Assembly (NCBI RefSeq): GCF_039542225.1
Contig: NZ_BAABHS010000024.1
Span: 1-64,000, forward strand
Source: Yinghuangia aomiensis
GTDB lineage: Bacteria > Actinomycetota > Actinomycetes > Streptomycetales > Streptomycetaceae
Direction of reading: 5' to 3'
DNA: 64,000 nt
The notes below the pieces were generated by a model. It ran no database searches. It saw only the letters and a program-made list of their open reading frames with translations, and was not told the DNA's origin. The position numbers and the translations under genes were made by a program. This document shows, piece after piece, positions 41,758 through 50,489 of the stretch; the first letter of the stretch is position 1, and each line of letters begins with the position of its first letter.

Positions 41758-43698
41758 ATGAACGACCGCCCCGTATCCGTTTACCGCCGTCCCGTCCCGG
41801 ACGACCTCCCCCTTGCCGGCCCCGATGGCGATCCCGCGCCGGTGCGTGCGCGGCTGGCCGACGCCGAGCCGCGCACCTTGCTGATGGTGCTGACGCACCT
41901 GACGCGTGACGTTTCCCACCTCGACCGGTTCGCCGCGGTGTGCGACCCGGCCAACGCGGAATCGGGCGCCGAGCGGGAAGCGGACGAGATACGCGACTTG
42001 CTCGCCGACGTCCTGACCACGTCCGCACCTCGGGAGACGGGTCCGCTGCCGAGCGAGCTCTTCCGGCGCATGGCATCCGCCTACGTCCACGAGCCGGTCG
42101 ACGAAGAGTTCGTTCCGCTGCTGCTCGACCAGTGCGGCTTCGCCAAGCTGGACGGTGCGCCGGCCGCCGCGGACCGCGGGCCCGGCGGCGACGGATTCCA
42201 CGTGGTCGTGGTCGGCGCAGGCCTGTCGGGCATCTGCGCGGGGGTCAAACTCGGCGAGGCGGGCTACAGCTACCGCATCTACGACCGCAACAAGGACGTC
42301 GGCGGCACCTGGCTGACCAACGTCTACCCGGGCGTCGGCGTGGACACCCCGAGCCACTTCTACTCGTACTCGTTCGAAGTGAACCCGGACTGGCCGGAGT
42401 TCTACTCCAAGGGCGCCTACGTCCTGGACTACCTGCGCCAGTGCGCGGACGGCTACGGGGTCCGGGAGCACATCGTCTTCGAGACCGAGGTCGTGTCCTG
42501 CGCCTACGACGACGCGTCCCGGCGCTGGGCGGTGACCTCCCGCGGCCCCGACGGGACCGAGGAAGTCGAATGGGCGGACGCGGTGATCACCGCCATCGGC
42601 GTGTTCCAGGGCGCCGTCCGCCCGGACATCCCCGGGCTCGACGACTTCGCCGGGACCGTCGCGCACACCGCCGAATGGGACCCGTCCCTCGACCTGTCCG
42701 GCAAGCGGGTGGCCATCGTCGGCACCGGAGCCAGCGCCATGCAGGTCGGCCCGGCGATCGTCGACGACGTCGCCGGCCTCGCCGTGTTCCAGCGCACGCC
42801 GTCGTGGGTGATGCCGCGCCGCAAGGACGACCTGACCGTGCCCGAGGGCGCCCGCTGGGCGATGCGGCACGTCCCCTACTACGGCGAGTGGTTCCGCTTC
42901 CTCACGTACTGGTTCGCCTCGGACGGCAACTTCGTGCGCGTGGTCGTGGACCCGGACTGGCACATGCCCGACGTCTCCGTCTCCAAGGAGAGCGAGGCCA
43001 TGCGGCAGTGGCTGCTGGCCTACGCGCGCGAGGAACTCGCCGACCGGCCCGACCTGCTCGAGAAGGCCATCCCGGACTATCCCCCGTTCGGCAAGCGCAT
43101 CCTGCGGGACAGCAACTGGTACCGCATGCTCAAGCGGGACCACGTCGACCTGATCACCGACCCCATCGCCCGGGTCACCGCCGATGCCGTGGTCACCGCC
43201 GACGGCCGCGAAACCGCGGCGGACGTCCTGATCCTCGCCACCGGCTACCAGGTCCTGCCGATGCTCGGCCAGATCGACGTGACCGGGCGCGGCGGCACCC
43301 CGCTCGCCGACGTCTGGGGCCACGACAACCCCCGCGCGCACCTCGGCACCACCGTCCCCGGCTTCCCGAACCTCTTCGTCCTCGCCGGCCCGAACAGCGC
43401 CCCCAACCACGGCGCGGGCGTCAACATCCTGGCCGAGAGCCAGATCCACTACGTCGTCGGCTGCCTCGACCTGCTCCGGGAACGCGAAGCCCGGGCCCTC
43501 GAACCGCGCCAGGACGTGCACGACGCCTACAACGAGCAGGTGGACAAGGCCCTCGAAGGCCGTGTCTGGAGCCACCCCAGCGTGCGCAGCTACTACCGCA
43601 ACAGCACCGGCCGGGTCGTCGTCTCCTGCCCGTGGCGCCTGGTCGACTACTGGACGATGCTCCGCTCCCCCGACCCGGCGGAATACACGCTCGACTGA
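41758..43698 (+). CDS. Baeyer-Villiger monooxygenase, HAPMO-like
   Basis: 646 aa flavoprotein that inserts oxygen next to a ketone using NADPH and O2. FAD site VVVVGAGLSGICAGVKL at about 143-160, BVMO fingerprint FAGTVAHTAEWDP at about 297, NADPH site VAIVGTGASAMQV near 320, and ATGYQVLPM towards the end. The N-terminal 140 aa (LMVLTHLTRDVSHLDRF, FRRMASAYVHEPVDEEFVPLLLDQCGF) is the additional domain of 4-hydroxyacetophenone monooxygenase-type enzymes. ATG 41758 preceded by CGGAG. Context: divergent from the esterase. Confidence 0.95.
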   Translation: MNDRPVSVYRRPVPDDLPLAGPDGDPAPVRARLADAEPRTLLMVLTHLTRDVSHLDRFAAVCDPANAESGAEREADEIRDLLADVLTTSAPRETGPLPSELFRRMASAYVHEPVDEEFVPLLLDQCGFAKLDGAPAAADRGPGGDGFHVVVVGAGLSGICAGVKLGEAGYSYRIYDRNKDVGGTWLTNVYPGVGVDTPSHFYSYSFEVNPDWPEFYSKGAYVLDYLRQCADGYGVREHIVFETEVVSCAYDDASRRWAVTSRGPDGTEEVEWADAVITAIGVFQGAVRPDIPGLDDFAGTVAHTAEWDPSLDLSGKRVAIVGTGASAMQVGPAIVDDVAGLAVFQRTPSWVMPRRKDDLTVPEGARWAMRHVPYYGEWFRFLTYWFASDGNFVRVVVDPDWHMPDVSVSKESEAMRQWLLAYAREELADRPDLLEKAIPDYPPFGKRILRDSNWYRMLKRDHVDLITDPIARVTADAVVTADGRETAADVLILATGYQVLPMLGQIDVTGRGGTPLADVWGHDNPRAHLGTTVPGFPNLFVLAGPNSAPNHGAGVNILAESQIHYVVGCLDLLREREARALEPRQDVHDAYNEQVDKALEGRVWSHPSVRSYYRNSTGRVVVSCPWRLVDYWTMLRSPDPAEYTLD

Positions 43699-43705
43699 CG
43701 ACGCT

Positions 43706-43749
43706 CAGCAGTGCCGCGCGCATCGGGGACGATGCACGCGGCACTGCTG
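43706..43749. terminator. Terminator after the monooxygenase
   Basis: 19-nt arms (43706-43724, 43731-43749) pair with one mismatch around a GGGGAC loop, directly behind the stop at 43698. Confidence 0.85.
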
Positions 43750-43869
43750 GACGGTTTCGGGTGCCTCCGGGTCGCGGGCGCGGTCCTCGGCTGCCGCCGG
43801 GTCGGCACGGCGGCACTGGCGGACCCGCGGGACCAGCGCTGAGCCTGCCGCCCGGGCCCGCCGTCCCGG

Positions 43870-44523
43870 TCAGCCGTCCGACAGCAGCACCACGTCCAGT
43901 CGGCGCGGGCCGTGGACTCCCTCGACCCGGTCGAGTTCGATGTCGCTGGTGGCGGACGGGCCCGAGATCCAGGTCTGCGGGCGGCGCGGGTCGAGCAGCG
44001 GCAGGGCCTGCGGGACCGAGGCGACGATCTGGCCGGGTGCGCGCACGACGCAGATGTGGTGGTCCGGCACCAGCGTGAGGGCGCGGCGTCCCTGGCCTGG
44101 TCCGGCGTCGAGGACGATGGTCCCCGTCTCCGCGATCGCGAGCGCGCAGCCGGTGACGACGCTGTCGGTGCGGTCGAGTTCGGCCGCCGTGGTGAGGCCG
44201 TCGTCGCGGCGGACCGCCACGTCGGCGTCGTCCGGCAGCCAGGCGGCGGGCAGGTCCGGGGGCACCACCACCGTGCGTGCGCCGCGGCCGGTCAGCAACT
44301 GTCGGAGGGTCTGCGCCAGCCCCGCCGCCGACGCGCGGTGCACGTGCGCGCGGTAGTCGGTGAGGTTCTCCGCCAGGAGGTCCGCCAGTGCCGCGGGGTC
44401 GGCGCCGGTGTGGCGCTCGCGGTAGCCCCGGGCCACGGGCTCGTCCTCGGGGCGCGCGGCGCGGTCGGATCCGGCGACGGCGGTGCGGATGCGGCCGAGG
44501 ATCAGCGCGCGGGAGTCGGTCAT
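43870..44523 (-). CDS. lutC: LutC, L-lactate utilisation protein (LUD domain)
   Basis: 217 aa. LutC is one of the three subunits of the LutABC complex oxidising L-lactate to pyruvate. LUD-domain features: ALADLLAENLTDYRAHVHRA, TDSVVTGCALAIAETGTIVLDAGPGQGRRALTLVPDHHICVV and ISGPSATSDIELDRVEGVHGPRRLDVVL. Start ATG 44523 overlaps the stop of lutB (ATGA). Last gene of the run. Confidence 0.93.
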   Translation of the reverse strand: MTDSRALILGRIRTAVAGSDRAARPEDEPVARGYRERHTGADPAALADLLAENLTDYRAHVHRASAAGLAQTLRQLLTGRGARTVVVPPDLPAAWLPDDADVAVRRDDGLTTAAELDRTDSVVTGCALAIAETGTIVLDAGPGQGRRALTLVPDHHICVVRAPGQIVASVPQALPLLDPRRPQTWISGPSATSDIELDRVEGVHGPRRLDVVLLSDG

Positions 44524-45956
44524 GGCGTCTCTCCGGAGGTGTCGCGGCGCTGCCACCAGGTGCGGAACGATTCGGCGGGGACGGCCGGGAGGTCGCGGGT
44601 GGCGCCCCAGGCCTTGGCCCAGCCGGGGAGCGCCGCTTTGCGCGGGTGCAGGGCCCGGGTGCGCACGGCGGTGCGCTGCAGGGCGGTGTAGCGCTTCGGG
44701 TCGCTCATCACCCAGGCGGCCGCGGCCAGCGCCGCGCGTTCGACGGGGTGGCCGGGCTGTGCGGCGACCTTCTCCCGCAGGTGGACGAGGACTTCGGGGA
44801 TGTCGATGGCGACGGGGCACACGTCGTAGCAGGCGCCGCACAGCGATGACGCGTAGGGTAGCGAGGCGTCGATCTCGCTGGTGGTGCCGCGCAGTTGCGG
44901 GGTCAGGATCGCGCCGATCGGGCCGGGGTAGACGGAGCCGTAGGCGTGGCCGCCGGCCCGCTCGTAGACCGGGCACACGTTGAGGCAGGCCGAGCAGCGG
45001 ATGCAGCGCAGCGTCTGGCGTCCGACCTCGTCGGCGAGGACGCCGGTGCGGCCGTTGTCGAGCAGCACCAGGTGGAATTCGCGCGGCCCGTCGCCGTCGG
45101 TGGTGCCGGTCCAGGTGGACGTGTAGGGGTTCATCCGCTCCGCGGTCGACGACCGGGGCAGCAGTTGCAGGAACACTTCGAGGTCCCGCCAGGTCGGGAC
45201 GACCTTCTCGATGCCGACGACCGAGATCAGCGTCTCCGGGAGCGTCAGGCACATGCGCCCGTTGCCTTCGGACTCCACGACGACCAGCGTCCCGGTCTCC
45301 GCGACCAGGAAGTTCGCGCCGGATACGGCGACCTTCGCGCGCAGGAACTTCTCGCGCAGGTGCAGCCGTGCCGCTTCGGCGAGTTCGCGGGGTTCGTCGG
45401 TCATGCCGTCCGGTGCCGGGACGCCCCACTCCCCCATCGTGCCGGCGAAGATGTCGCGGATCTCGCCGCGGTTGCGGTGGATCGCCGGGACGAGGATGTG
45501 CGACGGGCGGTCGTCGCCGAGCTGCACGATCAGTTCGGCGAGGTCCGTCTCGTACGCGGTGATCCCGGCCTCGGCGAGGGCCTCGTTGAGCCCGATCTCC
45601 TGCGTGGCCATCGACTTGACCTTGACGACCTCGGTCTCGCCGGCGGCCCGCACGAGTCCGGCGACGATGCGGTTCGCCTCCGCGGCGTCGGCCGCCCAGT
45701 GCACGTGGCCGCCCGCCGCCCGCACCGCGGCCTCGGCCTGTTCGAGGTAGCGGTCCAGATGCCGGAGGGTGTGGTCCTTGACCGCCGCTCCGGCCGCGCG
45801 CAGTTCGGCCCAGTCGTCGAGTTCGGCGACCGCGGCGGCCCGGCGGCCGCGGATGGTGCGGGTGGCGTGCCGCAGGTTGCGGCGCAGCGTCGGGTTGCGG
45901 GTCGCGTCGCGGGCCGCCTTGGGGAAGGCGGGCATGCCGAGCGGGACGGCGCTCAT
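44520..45956 (-). CDS. lutB: LutB, iron-sulfur L-lactate oxidation subunit
   Basis: 478 aa. N-terminal LUD domain (VKVKSMATQEIGLNEAL, VSGANFLVAETGTLVVVESEGNGRMCLTLP) and a ferredoxin-like region with two 4Fe-4S sets, CIRCSACLNVCPVY and CGACYDVCPVAI. Transfers electrons from lactate. Start overlaps lutA stop (ATGA), so lutA-B-C are translationally coupled. Confidence 0.94.
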   Translation of the reverse strand: MSAVPLGMPAFPKAARDATRNPTLRRNLRHATRTIRGRRAAAVAELDDWAELRAAGAAVKDHTLRHLDRYLEQAEAAVRAAGGHVHWAADAAEANRIVAGLVRAAGETEVVKVKSMATQEIGLNEALAEAGITAYETDLAELIVQLGDDRPSHILVPAIHRNRGEIRDIFAGTMGEWGVPAPDGMTDEPRELAEAARLHLREKFLRAKVAVSGANFLVAETGTLVVVESEGNGRMCLTLPETLISVVGIEKVVPTWRDLEVFLQLLPRSSTAERMNPYTSTWTGTTDGDGPREFHLVLLDNGRTGVLADEVGRQTLRCIRCSACLNVCPVYERAGGHAYGSVYPGPIGAILTPQLRGTTSEIDASLPYASSLCGACYDVCPVAIDIPEVLVHLREKVAAQPGHPVERAALAAAAWVMSDPKRYTALQRTAVRTRALHPRKAALPGWAKAWGATRDLPAVPAESFRTWWQRRDTSGETP

Positions 45957-46732
45957 CGGGGTGCCCCCTTCCGGGCGGTGGCGGATGCGAGGTCGACGGG
46001 GTCCGCCTCGGTCGCGGCGAGGATCTCGGCGATGTGCAGCGTGCGCAGGGGCGATCCGCGGCGGCCGGCCATGCCGCCGAGGTGCATGAGGCACGAGTTG
46101 TCGGCGGCGCACAGCACGTCGGCTTCGGTGGACTCGGCGTTGCGGATCTTGTCGGCGCCCATGGCGGCCGAGACGTCGGGGTTCTTGACCGCGAACGTGC
46201 CGCCGAAGCCGCAGCATTCGTCGGCGCCGGGCAGTTCGACGAGGTCGATGCCCCGGACCTCGGCGAGGAGCGTGGTCGGCCGGTCGCCGAGGCGGAGCAG
46301 CCGCAGCGAGTGGCAGGTGGGGTGGTAGGCGACGCGGTGCGGGAAGTACGCCCCGACGTCGGTGACGCCCAGGACGTCGACCAGGAATTCGGTCAGTTCG
46401 TAGACGCGGGGAACCACCGCGCCGACCGCCTCGGCCAGTTGCGCGTCGCCGGAGCGTTGCGCGGCCTTGGGGTGGTTGTCGCGGATCATCGCCCCGCACG
46501 AGCCGGACGGGGTCACCACCGCGTCGTAGCCGGCGAACGTCTCGGCGAAGGACCGCACCATCGGTTCGACGCGGCGGCCGTAGCCGGTGTTCCAGTGCAT
46601 CTGCCCGCAGCACGTCTGGTCGAGGGGGAAGTCGACGGTGCAGCCCAGGCGTTCGAGCAGGGTTACGGTCGCCTGCCCGGTGCGGGGGTAGAGCAGGTCG
46701 TTGACGCAGGTGAGGAACAAGCCCACACGCAT
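45953..46732 (-). CDS. lutA: LutA, CCG-domain L-lactate oxidation subunit
   Basis: 259 aa with two CCG (heterodisulfide reductase-like) domains: DQTCCGQMHWNTG, PSGSCGAMIRDN, YHPTCHSLR and ECCGFGGTFAVKN supply the Cys ligands. Together with LutB and LutC it makes the non-flavin L-lactate dehydrogenase. Located 40 bp downstream of rhaB, which links lactate oxidation to rhamnose catabolism: L-lactaldehyde from rhamnulose-1-phosphate becomes lactate, then pyruvate. Confidence 0.94.
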   Translation of the reverse strand: MRVGLFLTCVNDLLYPRTGQATVTLLERLGCTVDFPLDQTCCGQMHWNTGYGRRVEPMVRSFAETFAGYDAVVTPSGSCGAMIRDNHPKAAQRSGDAQLAEAVGAVVPRVYELTEFLVDVLGVTDVGAYFPHRVAYHPTCHSLRLLRLGDRPTTLLAEVRGIDLVELPGADECCGFGGTFAVKNPDVSAAMGADKIRNAESTEADVLCAADNSCLMHLGGMAGRRGSPLRTLHIAEILAATEADPVDLASATARKGAPR

Positions 46733-46772
46733 GACGCCGGATCTCCTTGCGTGGTCGTCGGTCGGGCGGCGT

Positions 46773-48272
46773 TCAGGCGGCCGGGACGCCGGCGCGGAGG
46801 GCGGCGAGCCGTTCCGCGGCGGCGTCCCAGGGCCGCCGGTCGCCGGGTTCGTACCGGCGCAGGTGCTGGGTGCCGCGCAGCAGGCTCCGCAGGTCGCCGA
46901 GCGTGCCGTGCACGATACCGAGGGCGCGTGCCTGTACGAGGATGTTGCCCAGGGCGGCGGCCTCCACGGGCCCGGCGACGACCGGAAGGCCGCAGGCGTC
47001 CGCGGTCAGCCGGCACAGCAGTTCGTTCTGCACGCCGCCGCCGACGATGTGCACGGTGTCCACCGTGCGGTCGGCGGTGCGGCACGCGTCGGCGACTGCG
47101 GCGCGGTACGCCAGCGCCAGGCTGTCGAGGATGCACCGGACGATGGCGCCGCGGGTCTCCGGGACGGGCTCGCCCGTCCGGCGGCACGCGTCCGCGATGC
47201 GCCGCGGCATGCCGCCGGGGGCGAGGAACGCGTCGTCGCCCGCGTCGACGAGGGAACGCAGCGGGGTCGCCCGGTCCGCTTCCGCCAGGACGTCGGACAG
47301 GGCGACGTCCTGCCCGTCGGCCTGCCACTGCCGCAGGCATTCCTGCAGCAGCCACAGGCCCGTGATGTTGCGCAGGTACCGGATGGTGCCGTCCACGCCG
47401 AGTTCGTTGGTGAAGTTGGCGGCGCGGGCGGCTTCGGTACGTACCGGGGCGTCGAGTTCCAGGCCGACGAGCGACCAGGTGCCGCTGGAGATGTAGGCGA
47501 AATTGCCGCCGTCCGCGGGTACTCCGGCCACCGCCGAGGCGGTGTCGTGCGAGCCGACCGCCACGACGGGCACCGGACCGGACAGGCCGGTCTCGGCGAG
47601 CACCTCCGGCAGCAGGAATCCGGCGGGGTCGCCGGGGCTGCGCAGCGGCGGGAACAGCGCGGGATCGATGCCCAACGCGTCGGTGACGGCGTGGGCCCAG
47701 TCCCTGCTCGCCGGGTCCAGGAGCTGGGTCGTGGACGCGTTGGTGCGTTCGGTGCCGGCGACACCGGTGAGCCAGAACGAGATCAGGTCGGGGATCAGCA
47801 TCGCCTGCCGGGCGGCGGCGAACTGCGGCGTGTCCCGGGCGGCGACCAGCTGGTGCACGGTGTTGAACGCGGCGTGCTGGATGCCGGTGGCCGCGTACAG
47901 GTCGGCGGCGGGCACCGTCGCGTGGACGCGGTCGGGGACGCCTTCGGTGCGGGCGTCGCGGTAGTGCACCGGGTTGCCGAGCAGGGCGCCGGACGCGTCG
48001 ACGAGACCGAAGTCGACGCCCCAGGAATCGATGCCGACCGACGTCAGCCGCCCGGCGGCGGTGCCGGCCGCGCGCAGGCCGTCGAGGATGCCCGCGTACA
48101 GGCCGAGCGCGTCCCAGTGCAGCGTTCCGGCGACCCGCACCGGCCGGTTCGGGAACCGGTGCACCTCGGCAAGGCCGACGCCGTCCGGGGTGACCCGTCC
48201 GACGATGACCCGGCCGCTGGACGCGCCGAGGTCGATGGCGCCGAAGGCGGCGGTCTGGGGGGCGGCTGGCAT
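46773..48272 (-). CDS. rhaB: Rhamnulokinase
   Basis: 499 aa FGGY kinase phosphorylating L-rhamnulose at C1. GAIDLGASSGRVIVG is the N-terminal phosphate-1 motif with the ASSGR form of RhaB; GIDSWGVDFGLVDASG carries the catalytic Asp; GSHDTASAVAGVP, ISSGTWSLVGLE and HIVGGGVQNELLC complete the ATP fold. ATG 48272. It follows a strong hairpin after the aldolase gene, so it may have its own promoter in 48274-48321. Confidence 0.94.
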   Translation of the reverse strand: MPAAPQTAAFGAIDLGASSGRVIVGRVTPDGVGLAEVHRFPNRPVRVAGTLHWDALGLYAGILDGLRAAGTAAGRLTSVGIDSWGVDFGLVDASGALLGNPVHYRDARTEGVPDRVHATVPAADLYAATGIQHAAFNTVHQLVAARDTPQFAAARQAMLIPDLISFWLTGVAGTERTNASTTQLLDPASRDWAHAVTDALGIDPALFPPLRSPGDPAGFLLPEVLAETGLSGPVPVVAVGSHDTASAVAGVPADGGNFAYISSGTWSLVGLELDAPVRTEAARAANFTNELGVDGTIRYLRNITGLWLLQECLRQWQADGQDVALSDVLAEADRATPLRSLVDAGDDAFLAPGGMPRRIADACRRTGEPVPETRGAIVRCILDSLALAYRAAVADACRTADRTVDTVHIVGGGVQNELLCRLTADACGLPVVAGPVEAAALGNILVQARALGIVHGTLGDLRSLLRGTQHLRRYEPGDRRPWDAAAERLAALRAGVPAA

Positions 48273-48321
48273 GCGGAACACCTCGAAGGCAGACGGGTCT
48301 CGGAAGAAGGAATGGCGGGAT

Positions 48322-48373
48322 GCCGTATGCGCCGCGCCCGGGTCCCTCAACAGCCGGGCGCGGCGCATACGGC
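48322..48373. terminator. Perfect 20-bp hairpin between rhaEW and rhaB
   Basis: Arms 48322-48341 and 48354-48373 are perfectly complementary; loop 12 nt. Just after the rhaEW stop at 48394 in the direction of transcription, and 50 bp before rhaB. Acts as terminator or attenuator. Confidence 0.85.
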
Positions 48374-48393
48374 GCTTCCCGCGCCGGTGCGAC

Positions 48394-50442
48394 TCAGCGC
48401 AGGAAGGCCGCGGCGACTCCCGCGTCCACCGGGATGTGCAGGCCCGTGGTGTGGGAGAGGTCGCCCCCGGTCAGGGCGAACACCGCGTTGGCAACGTGCT
48501 CGGGGAGCACTTCACGCTTGAGGAGGGTGCGCTGGGCGTAGAACTCGCCGAGCTTGTCCTCCTCGACGCCGTACACGGCGGCGCGTTGTGCGCCCCAGCC
48601 GCCGGCGAAGATGCCCGATCCGCGCACGACACCGTCGGGGTTCACCCCGTTGACGCGGATCCCGTGGTCGCCCAGTTCGGAGGCCAGCAGCCGCACTTGG
48701 TGCGCCTGGTCGGCCTTCGTGGCGCTGTAGGCGATGTTGTTCGGACCGGCGAAGACCGCGTTCTTGGACGCGATGTAGACGATGTCGCCGCCCATCGCCT
48801 GCCCGATCATCGTGCGGGCGGCTTCGCGCGAGACGAGGAACGAGCCGCGGGCCATGATGTCGTGCTGGAGGTCCCAGTCGCGCGCGGTCGTCTCCAGCAG
48901 CGGCTTGGAGATCGAGATGCCCGCGTTGTTGACTACCAGGTCGACCCCGCCGAACGCGAGTGCCGCCGCCGCGAACGCCGCCTTGATCTGCGCTTCGTCG
49001 GTGACGTCGACCGTCACCGCGACGGCCCGGTCCGCTCCGCCGAGCTCCTCGGCGACCGCGGCGGCGGCCTCGGCGTTCAGGTCGGCGACGACCACGCAGG
49101 CGCCCTCGGCGGCGAGCCGGTGCGCGACGGCCTTGCCGATGCCCGAGCCGGCGCCGGTCACCAGCGCGACCCGGGTGGCCAGCGGCTTGGGCTTCGGCAG
49201 CCGGGCGAGCTTGGCTTCCTCCAACGCCCAGTACTCGATGCGGAACTTCTCCGCTTCCTCGATCGGGGCGTACGTGGAGACCGTCTCCGCACCGCGCATC
49301 ACATTGACGGCATTGACGTAGAACTCGCCCGCGACCCGGGCGGTCTGCTTGTCCTTGCCGAACGAGAACATGCCGATTCCGGGGACCAGCACGATCGCCG
49401 GGTCGGCGCCGCGCATCGCGGGCGAGTCCTCGGTGGCGTGGCGCGCGTAGTAGGCGGCGTACTCCTCGCGGTAGGCCGCGTGCAGCTCGCGCAGCCGCGC
49501 CGAGACCTCCTCCAGCGGCGCCTCGGGTGCCGTGTCGAGGACGAGCGGGGCGACCTTGGTGCGCAGGAAGTGGTCGGGGCAGGACGTTCCGAGCGCGGCG
49601 AGCCGCGGGTGTTCGGCGCGCCCGACGAAGTCGAGCACCACGCCGGCATCCGTGAAGTGGCCGACCTGCGGCCGGTCGGTCGAGGCCAGGCCCCGGAGCA
49701 CCGGCGCGAGTTCGGCGGCGCGTGCGCGCCGGGCCGGCTCCGGGAGCGGGGCGTACCGCGGCAGCAGGTCGCCGAAGGGGTGGCGCTCGGCGTCGAAGCG
49801 CTCGGCGATGAAGGCCTCGGCCGTGCGGATGATGTGCAGCGAGTTCGCCTGGCATTCCTCGGAGGTTTCGCCCCAGGCGGTGATGCCGTGGCCGCCGAGG
49901 ACGCAGCCGATCGCCTGCGGATTCGCCGCCTTGATCGCGGCCATGTCCAGGCCGAGCTGGAAGCCGGGGCGGCGCCACGGCACCCAGACCACGCGGTCGC
50001 CGAAGCACTCCGCGGTCAGCTTCTCGCCGTCGGCCGCGGTCGCCAACGCGATGCCGGAGTCCGGGTGCAGGTGGTCGACGTGCGCGGCGTCCACGAGACC
50101 GTGCATCGCGGTGTCGATGGACGGCGCGGCACCGCCCTTGCCGTGGGCGCAGAAGTCGAAGGCGGCGACCATCTCGTCCTCGCGGTCGACACCGGGGTAC
50201 ACGCCTATGAGCGCGCGCAGCCGGTCGAGCCGGAGCACGGCCAGCCCCGCCTCGGTCAAGGTGCCCAGGTCGCCGCCGGAGCCCTTCACCCACATCAGGT
50301 CGACGGCTTCGCCGGTGACCGGGTCGCGGTCGAGGCCTTTGGCGGAGGTGTTGCCGCCCGCGTAGTTGGTGTTGCGCGGGTCGGCGCCGAGGGCGTGCGA
50401 GCGCGCGATCAGCTTCGCGGCCTCGGACGGGATGCCGGACAT
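48394..50442 (-). CDS. rhaEW: Bifunctional rhamnulose-1-phosphate aldolase / L-lactaldehyde dehydrogenase
   Basis: 682 aa. N-terminal class II aldolase domain (GGNTSAKGLD; WVKGSGGDLGTL; zinc-ligand cluster HVDHLHPDS with His124 and His126; GGHGITAWG) splits rhamnulose-1-phosphate into DHAP and L-lactaldehyde. From about 425 a classical SDR domain (VALVTGAGSGIGKAV, NNAGISIS, YIASKNAVFAGPNNIAYSATKA with Tyr/Lys) oxidises L-lactaldehyde to L-lactate. Length fits the known RhaEW fusions of Bacillus and Chloroflexi (about 690 aa). ATG 50442 with GGAG 9 nt upstream; 47 bp after rhaI. Confidence 0.93.
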   Translation of the reverse strand: MSGIPSEAAKLIARSHALGADPRNTNYAGGNTSAKGLDRDPVTGEAVDLMWVKGSGGDLGTLTEAGLAVLRLDRLRALIGVYPGVDREDEMVAAFDFCAHGKGGAAPSIDTAMHGLVDAAHVDHLHPDSGIALATAADGEKLTAECFGDRVVWVPWRRPGFQLGLDMAAIKAANPQAIGCVLGGHGITAWGETSEECQANSLHIIRTAEAFIAERFDAERHPFGDLLPRYAPLPEPARRARAAELAPVLRGLASTDRPQVGHFTDAGVVLDFVGRAEHPRLAALGTSCPDHFLRTKVAPLVLDTAPEAPLEEVSARLRELHAAYREEYAAYYARHATEDSPAMRGADPAIVLVPGIGMFSFGKDKQTARVAGEFYVNAVNVMRGAETVSTYAPIEEAEKFRIEYWALEEAKLARLPKPKPLATRVALVTGAGSGIGKAVAHRLAAEGACVVVADLNAEAAAAVAEELGGADRAVAVTVDVTDEAQIKAAFAAAALAFGGVDLVVNNAGISISKPLLETTARDWDLQHDIMARGSFLVSREAARTMIGQAMGGDIVYIASKNAVFAGPNNIAYSATKADQAHQVRLLASELGDHGIRVNGVNPDGVVRGSGIFAGGWGAQRAAVYGVEEDKLGEFYAQRTLLKREVLPEHVANAVFALTGGDLSHTTGLHIPVDAGVAAAFLR

Positions 50443-50489
50443 CGGGGAAACTCCTGGTGTGCGAGACGGAACGGGATGCGGACAGCGGG

